NCBI RefSeq assembly: GCF_932526225.1
Contig: NC_064046.1
Location: forward strand, 8,829,719-8,893,718
DNA length: 64,000 nucleotides
Direction: 5' to 3'
Source of the DNA: Nematostella vectensis
Taxonomy: Eukaryota > Cnidaria > Anthozoa > Actiniaria > Edwardsiidae
Made by a program: the position numbers and the translations under genes. Of the stretch, positions 56,101 to 64,000 are shown in pieces. The notes below the pieces were generated by a model, which worked only from the letters and a program-made list of their open reading frames with translations, was not told where the DNA came from and ran no database searches. Every line of letters starts with the position of its first letter. Within the stretch, counting starts at the first letter, position 1.

Positions 56101-59100
56101 TGGCGGGACCACGAGTGAGTGACAGTAGGGGCGGGACCACGGGTGAGTGACAGTAGGGGCGGGACCACGGGTGAGTGTCAGTAGGGGTGGGACCACGGGT
56201 GAGTGTCAGTAGGGGCGAGACCACGGGTGAATGACAGTAGGGGCGGGACCATGGGTGAGTGACAGTAGGGGTGTTCCATGGGTGAGTGACAGTAGGGGCG
56301 GGACCACGGGTGAGTGACAGTAGGGGCGAGATCACGAGTGAATGACAGTATGGGCGGGACCACGGGTGAGTGACAGTAGGGACGGTCCATGGGTGAGTGA
56401 CAGTAGTGGTGGTCCATGGGTGAATGACAGTAGGGGCGGGACCATGGGTGAGTGACAGTAGGGGTGGGACCACGGGTGAATGACAGTAGGGGGGGGACCA
56501 CGGGTGAATGACAGTAGGGGCGGGACCATGGGTGAGTGACAGTAGGGGCGGGTCCATGGGTGAGTGACAGTAGGGGCGGGACCACGGGTGAGTGACAGTA
56601 GGGGCGGGACCACGGGTGAGTGACAGTAGGGTTGGTCCACGGGTGAGTGAAAGTAGTGGTGGTCCATGGGTGAGTGACAGTAGGTTGGCAAGAACCAGAG
56701 TGAAATTGTCCCAGGGAAAACCCTGGCGGCAGTAGGGACGCTTGCCACCCCCCCCCCCCCTCCCCCTCTGACAAACACACTTTTCTGAGTTGATGTTGAT
56801 GTATCAAATTATTACATGTTTATTTTACCTGTATAAATCGGTTGCTTGATGAAGGACGATATTACAAATTTTAGCATTTCTTCAAGTAGAAACATATTGA
56901 TTACATCATCATCATTACCCTTCTGTCTCGGCCGAGATGGCTTGCATAATATCTCTCCACACCCTGTGGTCAGCCATGGTACTTGGTAGATCATTCCGTG
57001 TGATCCCTGTGTCCCTAGGGATTGACTCAGGGAATGACAGTTTCATGGCTCCCACATAATAAAAAAGGAGACAGTCACATCTGTTTCTTGGACGCAATGA
57101 CAGACGAATTTTAGTCTCAAACAATAAAAATGACAACAGATTTTCTTCCTACCAGGATCGTGCATCGATAACAATAACCTCTGTAGCTATTGGAAGTCCA
57201 AAGGTTACTGCTCCTCCTACAAAAACTTAATGAAGATATACTGCCAGAAAACGTGCGCCCTGTGTGATGGCGGCGGTGGAGGGACTGGTGAGTAAACAGT
57301 GGATGCTAATTCTGACGGGGGTTCCTGTGTAGTCCCTTTTCCCAAGCTCTAGCGTTGCGCTGGCTTTTCGTGGTGGGAGCCAACTTTAAAGACTGTGCAC
57401 CGATCACCTCTTGCAGACAATGCAAATGGTGGGGTTTCGTTTCGAGTTTTGGAATTTGCCGCTCAAAAGAAATTACAGAGAACCAAGAGAGCATAAGATA
57501 AGAGAGGGACACTTTGGTATTACCCGCGCGCCATGTCGCGTCCGAATCCGGCTATTTTTAGTAACCACCACCCCACCACTGCGCGTGAGGATTTGATCCT
57601 TTTCTTTTGTCCTACTCCCCCGCGGGTTGCGGGTTGTTGTTTTGCCAACTCGATAGGAATGAAAAGAGATCATGTAAAATAACTCGGAAGAAGAAAACAG
57701 GTCTAACTTAAGTTACCAAGATTGGCAAATATACTCACAGAAAGCTAAATCCCTGAATAGTTTGACTGTTTTGTTTGTCTGAGCGGCGAAGTCAAATTAG
57801 AAAGAAAAAACCGACAAGAGATAAAATGGCTGTGATACTGCGTTTGATTCAAATCCCGACACCAGCTTGTATAATAACAAAATAATAATATAACATATAA
57901 TAATAACAACATCATAGAAATACAGTAATATCTTCCTCTTTATTTCCTCACTTTTACAAAAGCTCAGATACTTCAGCTTGCTGGCTTTGATCATCATAAA
58001 AATGCATTCCCTCGCTACAAGGATAGTTTTATGAAATGTAATTTTCTTGGATTCCTTCTCAATTCACAGGAATACTCACAATCAATATTATATCTAATGT
58101 ATCTAATGTCTAACTTACAGATTTCGTTTGACCATTAGGAAGATAATGAATGTTGAGAAACCAGAAAAAAGCACAAAGTTAGAGCAAAATCGGTGATTGA
58201 AGCACGAGGTTTTCCGCTCTTGATTTTGAATGAAGTCTCGTTTTGGAAATCTTGCAATCCTCGAAGTACTACATCCCCTTAATAAACCGCAAGTGCCTGT
58301 ATCCTCGATGCTAGAATTAAATTTCCGATGGTATTTGTGCAAATAGGGTGTTTTTTTCGATTTCAAGTCACAAAACAGGGGCAAACAACAAGATGTAAAT
58401 GCCAAAGCGCGGGGGTAGGATGAGTAAAAATGCTCACGCGCAGTGGTGGGGTGGTGGTTACTAAAAATAGCCGGATTCGGACGCGACATGGCGCGCGGGT
58501 AATTCATAGATCCGACGCGCGCACGAATATCCAATCAGAAAGCAGCAAAAAGAAGCCAGCGAAGTACAACCCAAATGTCCCACAAATTTTACAACATGTC
58601 GGATGAGGTCAGTGAGTCCTGCCCGGAGTTATTTTAAGTACAGACGTTTATAGGGGTTTTCCTGCGACTTGAAAAATAAAACACAGTAACCTAACATGAT
58701 GGAAACTTGTCTTGTTGTCCAAGCTTGGTGAAAATCTTGTGAGAATGAAGCATAGAAATAGATAACTAGGAGTTTGATTGTTGAATGGAAACGGCACGAA
58801 TCCAGCTTAAAATACGAAAAATTGGAAATGATAAGATAAAGCGGTGCTCTCTACGGTAGGTACTAAGTGTTTATGTGTTTTCAAACATATTTTTGTCAAC
58901 TTGCAGTGATTTAAGTGCGGGGAAAATCAGAAAAGAAAGCCGAATTCGCTGTTTACGACCGACTTCTAACTACAAGTTTATCGGCAAACGTCAAGATTTA
59001 CAGCAAAAATACAAACGACAGTCTCATTCCTATATGTAATTGAAGAAGCCTAGGTATAATTTCAAACACAAGTTTAATGGTAGGACTTACACTGCTCTTG

Positions 59101-62100
59101 TAAGTGGTTTGTTTGCTTTTTGTTTTTCGTTTCTTCGTAGTACATTTTACGTGTTTTTCTACAATTGAGTCCCAACTCTACACTAAAAGCGGCTGGGCAA
59201 AGAAAACAGGGCTAGCACTTTCTGCGCTGACCGGAAAATGCTTATTTGCTTGTCCAGATTCGCAGAAAAATATCTCAAACCAATCTTTTTAGGCGTCGAT
59301 TGCCGAGTTTTTGTGGGACATTTGTGGGACCACATGGCTGTTATTACACCATCTCTTTCCTGATTGGCTATTCGTGCGCGCGTGATTGACATGTCGGATC
59401 TATGAATAGCAAAGTGTCCCTCTCTTATCTTATGCTCTCTTGAGAGAACATATTGTGGACATTAATTCATGAAAAGGTTTATTCCAAATACAACGGTTTA
59501 TTTGCAAGAAAACTTGAAAATAATTGTCCGCGGATAAAGACTGATACATCATAAACGATATTTGATTGAAAGTGTCTCAGTTACTTGTTTGAATTAGCCG
59601 ATGGAAATGGATTCAATTTTTGAGTGGCTCGGTATTGTGGGGGAGTGTTAGAAGGCAGCGTGACTGGTCTTCTCTAATGAATGAAATGGGTCTTTTTCAG
59701 CAGGGCCCTGCACGGACAGCAATCAGATGTGCCCCCAGTGGGCAACAAATGGAGAGTGCTCTAAGAACGCTGATTGGATGAAAGCCAACTGTGCCAAGAG
59801 TTGCAATTCCTGCGGAGGGGGAGGGGGGAGAGGGGACTGTACAGACAGCCAACAGATGTGCTTGGTGTGGGCAAAGAATGGCGAGTGTCAGAAGAACAAA
59901 GACTGGATGAGTGCGAACTGCAAAAAGAGTTGTAATACGTGTACTAACGGAGACAGCGAGACAACAAGTGAGTGACAGTAGGGGCGGGACCACGGGTGAG
60001 TGACAGTAGGGGCGAGATCACGAGTGAGTGACAGTAGGGGCGGGACCACGGGTGAGTGAAAGTAGGGGCGGGACCACGGGTGAGTGTCAGTAGGGGTGGG
60101 ACCACGGGTGAATGACAGTAGGGGTGGGACCACGGGTGAGTGACAGTAGGGGCGAGACCACGGGTGAATGACAGTAGGGGCGAGACCACGGGTGAATGAC
60201 AGTAGGGGTGGGACCACGGGTGAGTGACAGTAGGGGCGGGACCATGGGTGAGTGACAGTAGGGGCGGGACCATGGGTGAGTGACAGTAGGGACGGTCCAT
60301 GGGTGAATGACAGTAGGGGCGGGACCATGGGTGAGTGACAGTAGGGGTGGGACCACGGGTGAATGACAGTAGGGTTGGGACCACGGGTGAATGACAGTAG
60401 GGGCGGGACCATGGGTGAGTGACAGTAGGGGCGGGTCCATGGGTGAGTGACAGTAGGGGCGGGACCACGGGTGAGTGACAGTAGGGGCGGGACCACGGGT
60501 GAGTGACAGTAGGGTTGGTTCACGGGTGAGTGAAAGTAGTGGTGGTCCATGGGTGAGTGACAGTAGGTTGGCAAGAGCCAGAGTGAAATTGTCCCAGGGA
60601 AAACCCTGGCGGCAGTAGGGACGCTTGCCCCCCCCTCCCCCTCTGACAAACACGCTTTTCTGAGTTGATGTTGATGTATCAAATTATTACATGTTTATGT
60701 TACCTGTATAAATCGGTTGCTTGATGAAGGACGATATTACACATTTTAGCATTTCTAAGTATAAACAAATTGATTACATCATTATCATTATCCTTCTGTC
60801 TCGGCCGAGATGGCTTGCATAATATCCTCCCACACCCTGTGGTCAGCCATGGTACTTGGTAGATCCTTCCGTGGGATCCCTGTGTCCCAAGGGATTGACT
60901 GAGAGAATGACAGTTTCATGACTCCCACATGATTTAAAAGGAGACAGTCGCATCTGTTTCTTGGACGCAATGACAGACGAATTTTAGTCTCAAACAATAG
61001 AAATGACAATAGATTTTCTTCCTACCAGGATCGTGCATCGATAACAATTACTTCTGTACTTATTGGAAGTCCAAAGGTTACTGCTCCTCCTACAAAGACT
61101 ATATGAAGATAAACTGCCTGAAAACGTGCGCCCTGTGTGATGGCGGCAGTGGAGGGACTGGTGAGTAATCAGTGGATGCTAATTCTGACGGGGTCCCTGT
61201 GTGGTCCCTTTTCACAAGCTCTAGCGTTGCGCTGGCTTTTCGTGGTGGGAGCCAACTTTAAAGACTGTGCATCGATCACCTCTTGCAGACAATGCAAATG
61301 GTGGGGTTTCGTTTCGAGTTTTGAAATTTGCCGCTCAAAAGAAATTACAGACAACATATTGTAGACATTAATTCATGAAAAAGTCTATCCCAAATACAAC
61401 GGTTTATTTGAAAGAAAACTTTAAAATAATTGTCCGCCGATAAAGCCTAATACATCATTAACGATATTTGATTGAAAGTGTCTCAGTTACTTGTTTGAAT
61501 TAGCCGATGGAAATGGATTCAATTTTTGAGTGGCTCGGTATTGTGGGGGAGTGTTACTAGGCAGCGTGACTGGTCTTCTCTAATGAATGAAATGGGTCTT
61601 TTTCAGCAGGACCCTGCAAGGACAGCAATCAGATGTGCCCCCAGTGGGCAACAAATGGAGAGTGCTCTAAGAACCCTGATTGGATGAAAGCCAACTGTGC
61701 CAAGAGTTGCGATTCCTGCGGAGGGGGAGGGGGGAGAGGGGACTGTACAGACAGCCAGCAGATGTGCTTGGTGTGGGCAAAGAATGGCGAGTGTCAGAAG
61801 AACAAAGACTGGATGAGTGCGAACTGCAAAAAGAGTTGTAATACGTGTACTAACGGAGGGAGCGAGACAACAAGTGAGTGACAGTAGGGGCGGGACCACG
61901 GGTGAGTGACAGTAGGGGCAGGACCACGAGTGAGTGACAATAGGGGCGGTCCACGGGTGAGTGACAGTAGGGGCGGGACCACGGGTGAGTGACAGTAGGG
62001 GCGGGACAACGGGTGAGTGACAGTAGGGGCGAGATCACGAGTGAGTGACAGTAGGGGCGGGGCCAAGAGTGACAGTAGGGGCGGGGCCAAGAGTGACAGT

Positions 62101-62970
62101 AGGGGCGGGACCATGGGTGAGTGTCAGTAGGGGCGAGATCACGAGTGAGTGACAGTAGGGGCGGGACCACGGGTGAGTTACAGTAGGGGCGGGACCACGA
62201 GTGAGTGACAGTATGGGCAGGACCAAGAGTGACAGTAGGGGCGGGACCATGGGTGAGTGACAGTAGTGGTGGTCCATGGGTGAGTGACAGTTGGGGCAGG
62301 ACCACGGGTGAGTGACAGTAGGGGTGGTCCACGGGTGAGTGACAGTAGGGGCAGGACCACGAGTGAGTGACAATAGGGGCGGTCCACGGGTGAGTGACAG
62401 TAGGGACGGTCCACGGGTGAGTGACAGTAGGGACGGTCCACGGGTGAGTGACAGTAGGGATGGTCCACGGGTGAGTAACAATAGGGGCGGTCCACGGGTG
62501 AGTGACAGTAGGGGCGGTCCACGGGTGAGTGACAGTAGGGACGGTCCACGGGTGAGTAACAATAGGGGCGGTCCACGGGTGAGTGACAGTAGGGGCGAGA
62601 CCACGAGTGAGTGACAGTAGGGGCAGGACCACGAGTGAGTGACAGTAGGGGCAGGACCACGAGTGAGTGACAGTAGGGGCAGGACCACGAGTGAGTGACA
62701 GTATGGGCGGGACCACGGATGAGTGACAGTAGGGCAGGACCACGAGTGAGTGACAATAGGGGCGGTCCACGGGTGAGTGACAGTAGGGGTGGTCCATGGG
62801 TGAGTGACAGTAGGGACGGTCCATGGGTGAGTGACAGTAGGGACGGTCCATGGGTGAGTGACAGTAGGGACGGTCCATCGGTGAGTGACATTAGGGGTTG
62901 TCAATGTGTGAGTGACAGTAGGGGCGAGACCACTGTTTCAGACACTTGGTGCATTGCCGGGATGACATAA
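50147..62970 (+). CDS. Secreted multi-ShK-domain protein gene built of four tandem two-exon cassettes
   Basis: Two short exons (50147-50192, 50937-50957) encode a 22-residue signal peptide (MNPLHISAGLLCVLIG, then LLSSCK). Four cassettes follow, each with exon A (one ShK domain, 132 nt) and exon B (two ShK domains, 267 nt): 51756-51887/52334-52600, 53219-53350/55764-56030, 57156-57287/59701-59967, 61029-61160/61607-61873. All introns are phase 1, so any number of cassettes can be joined. This predicts up to 12 ShK domains. ShK domains have three disulfides and occur in anemone K+-channel toxins but also in many secreted non-toxin proteins, so a toxin role is not shown. The end is uncertain: a possible last exon at 62942-62970, or a stop just inside each exon B donor. 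Confidence 0.8.
51021..51328. mobile_element. Second copy of the foldback element, upstream of ShK cassette 1
   Basis: It has the same terminal arms as the element at 49340-49507 (gccacagggagcccactcaa … gttgagtgggctccctgtgg), but about 140 bp of extra internal sequence. Both copies are followed by the same ~70-bp tail (ggcaagaaccagagtgaaatt … cggcagtaggracgcttgc). The tail also recurs alone at 52754, 56690 and 60565. Confidence 0.8.
51756..52600 (+). CDS. ShK cassette 1 (exon A 51756-51887, exon B 52334-52600)
   Basis: Exon A holds six Cys in the ShK spacing (C-x6-C-x8-C-x10-C-x3-C-x2-C), then a Gly-rich linker. Exon B holds two more such domains, with CTDSNQMCPQWATNGEC and CTDSQQMCLVWAKNGEC starts, separated by a Gly-rich linker. 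A Lys-Tyr pair like the channel-blocking dyad of the ShK toxin cannot be placed with confidence; the exon B domains have DWM in that region. The A-B intron is 446 bp with no transposon. Reading through the exon B donor meets a stop after three codons (TSE). Confidence 0.85.
52601..52752 (+). repeat. 28-bp minisatellite at the cassette 1 donor (~5 copies)
   Basis: The unit is gtgagtgacagtaggggcgg plus gaccacgg. It begins at the first intron base, so every unit restates the GTGAGT donor. Confidence 0.93.
53219..56030 (+). CDS. ShK cassette 2 (exon A 53219-53350, exon B 55764-56030)
   Basis: Nearly identical to cassette 1 in both exons (exon B has a Gly-to-Glu change near its end). The A-B intron is enlarged to 2413 bp by a 1959-bp inverted-repeat element at 53547-55505. 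Splice sites are intact, so the cassette should still be usable. Confidence 0.85.
53547..55505. mobile_element. 1959-bp non-autonomous DNA transposon in cassette 2
   Basis: It has perfect 33-bp terminal inverted repeats (caagagagcataagataaga … at 53547-53579; its complement at 55473-55505) flanked by a 7-bp target duplication AGAGAAC. The empty site (AGAGAAC once) is preserved in cassettes 1 and 4. The interior is itself made of two foldback segments (about 53580-54570 and 54565-55470, each with inverted ends). There is no transposase-like frame, so it would move in trans. TIRs starting CA with a 7-bp duplication do not let me name a superfamily. Confidence 0.9.
56031..56685 (+). repeat. 28-bp minisatellite at the cassette 2 donor (~23 copies)
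   Basis: Same unit family as at 52601, with more copies and variants (ggtccatgggtgagtgacagtag). It starts at the first intron base after exon B. Confidence 0.94.
57156..59967 (+). CDS. ShK cassette 3 (exon A 57156-57287, exon B 59701-59967)
   Basis: Almost the same as cassette 2, including the transposon at the same site with the same length. The exon A starts are 3937 bp apart, so cassettes 2 and 3 arose by tandem duplication of a ~3.9-kb block after the insertion. Exon B ends with a Gly-to-Asp change (NGDSE). Confidence 0.85.
57484..59442. mobile_element. Second copy of the 1959-bp transposon, in cassette 3
   Basis: Identical length, terminal repeats, target duplication (57477-57483 and 59443-59449) and position to the copy in cassette 2. 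Only a few substitutions were noticed. It was copied with the cassette rather than inserted twice. Confidence 0.9.
59968..60560 (+). repeat. 28-bp minisatellite at the cassette 3 donor (~21 copies)
   Basis: Same GTGAGTGACAGTAGGGGCGG-type unit, again starting at the first intron base. Confidence 0.94.
61029..61873 (+). CDS. ShK cassette 4 (exon A 61029-61160, exon B 61607-61873)
   Basis: This is the most diverged cassette (exon A has several replacements, e.g. Tyr and Leu changes around the second and fourth Cys; exon B has Asn-to-Pro-context and Asn-to-Asp changes), but all six-Cys sets are kept. The A-B intron is short and lacks the transposon, as in cassette 1. If the splice donor at 61874 is not used, translation stops at 61881. 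Confidence 0.84.
61874..62935 (+). repeat. 28-bp minisatellite at the cassette 4 donor (~38 copies)
   Basis: This is the longest of the four arrays. Local variants (ggtccacgggtgagtgacagtaggga) form a recent sub-array around 62380-62600. Long minus-strand open frames rich in Pro/His/Cys/Thr are by-products of the period. Confidence 0.94.
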
Positions 62971-64000
62971 CGGTGGATGGCAGAGGCTCTTTAAGCATTC
63001 TAATCCCTTTTTTTTTCAGAAACCTGAGTAATTCTTCAACACTTCTCCAGGCAGGAAAGGTGGGACCACCACTTACCTGGTACATGGTACATGGACCTTC
63101 TAACTATAGAACATCAACTCACATTGCACATGGAACACCTTAATGTAGTCTTTATTTTATTAGACATGAACGTCAAAATAGGACATCAATATTTTGTACA
63201 AGATCAACATCTTGTTTGTACAACATGGACTTCGCAAAAGAATCATCATCTTGTTAGTACATGGATCTGACAAAGGATCATCATCTTGTTGGTACATGAA
63301 TCTGACAAAGGATCATCTTCTTGTTGGTGCATGGATCTCACCAAACGATCATCATCTAGTTGGTACATGGACTCCACAAAAGGACCATCATCTTGTTGGT
63401 ACATGGACTCCACAAAAGGACCATCATCTTCATCATCAAAGGATAATTATCTTGTTGGTGCATGGACTCCACAAAAGGATATGTAAAGATGGCAATAACC
63501 ATCAAAACTCTTAAATATATCAATAAATAATTATTAACAAAACTGATTTGATAAGGTTTATTGCGGAAACACTGTTTGACCTAGTTTGGGATATTAGTAA
63601 AAGATAGTATAGGACAGTGTTCTTGTTGATTAGCTGTAATTAATTTGCTGAGATGACTTGCTGAAAACGATTAGTGTAATTTGATACATTTTTATATTAT
63701 TCTTATATTATTGGCAGTAACAGCTGCAATTTATGCACGCTACAAAATCAATAGGTGCAAAGATAAAGGTTTTCTAGATGTAAATAGAACTTGTGTAGAT
63801 CTGATATGTAATGGCTAAGATGTAAAGCTAATTACGATAATGAGTGTCATTAAAACACATCAAGTATCAACTTCTGGGATTTTTATTAACCTTTGCGCGA
63901 GTTTAATACATAGTTCAATATCTAAACAGAGTAGGGGTCTAGGTAAGAAATCGTTCCATTCGGTCATTTTTATACCAGGTCCCCTTTCCTACTTGAGTTT
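62941..64000 (+). other. Segmental duplicate of the PHKB 3' end and downstream DNA
   Basis: From 62941 the sequence follows 46601 onward (gcattgccgggwtgacataa, cggtggatggcagaggctct), then the shortened 46-bp and 36-bp arrays. From 63480 it follows 48640-49140 almost base for base up to the window end. It sits at the end of the ShK array. Confidence 0.9.
63020..63079 (+). pseudogene. Broken copy of PHKB exon 30
   Basis: The acceptor (ttttttcag) and the first ~60 bases of PHKB exon 30 are recognisable, but the fourth codon is a stop (TAA, 63029-63031). The sequence leaves the PHKB match after the TTYL codons, so the remaining coding part and the CaaX box are missing. Confidence 0.85.

Noticed and set aside
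61850-62904. Minus-strand frames up to 342 residues rich in Pro, His, Thr, Cys
   Set aside because: They follow from the 28-bp array after ShK cassette 4; parallel frames occur in all three phases, which real coding would not show.

Overview
The window is nuclear DNA of an early-branching animal. It has spliced genes with GT-AG introns, intron-less replication-type histone genes with 3' stem-loops, tRNA-derived SINEs, foldback elements and many minisatellites. ShK-type six-cysteine cassettes beside conserved metazoan genes suggest a cnidarian, most likely a sea anemone such as Nematostella vectensis. The species is an inference from gene content, not a database match. Exons were read by eye from splice signals, reading phase and remembered family sequence.

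Layout. (1) 117-647 (-): first exon of a METTL7/TMT1-like methyltransferase, divergent from BBS4. (2) 1171-13896 (+): complete BBS4 in 15 exons (526 codons); its intron 7 carries an antisense single-exon ORF of 349 residues. (3) 15537-46805 (+): complete phosphorylase kinase beta subunit (PHKB) in 30 exons (at least 1078 residues, C-terminal CaaX box). Its intron 22 (28333-36582) contains a full set of five replication-type histone genes: H2B(-), H2A(+), H4(-), H3(+), H1(-). (4) 50147-62970 (+): a secreted multi-ShK-domain gene, with two signal-peptide exons followed by four copies of a two-exon cassette (1+2 ShK domains each). Two of the cassettes carry the same 1959-bp inverted-repeat transposon. 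(5) 62941-64000: a partial copy of the 3' end of PHKB and its downstream DNA, with a broken copy of the last PHKB exon.

The most unusual signal is recurrent. Many tandem arrays begin exactly at an exon-intron junction and use the junction as part of the repeat unit, so they multiply splice donors (BBS4 exons 10 and 11; PHKB exons 11, 18 and 23; all four ShK cassettes) or splice acceptors (PHKB exons 21 and 26). In PHKB exon 18 the array is in frame and gives four phase-compatible donors. Other large arrays (22, 31, 34, 36, 43, 46 and 61 bp units) fill the remaining introns.

The genes do not form one pathway. BBS4 serves the ciliary BBSome, PHKB glycogen breakdown, the histones S-phase chromatin assembly, and the ShK protein is secreted. 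The links here are structural: nesting, shared promoters and segmental duplication.
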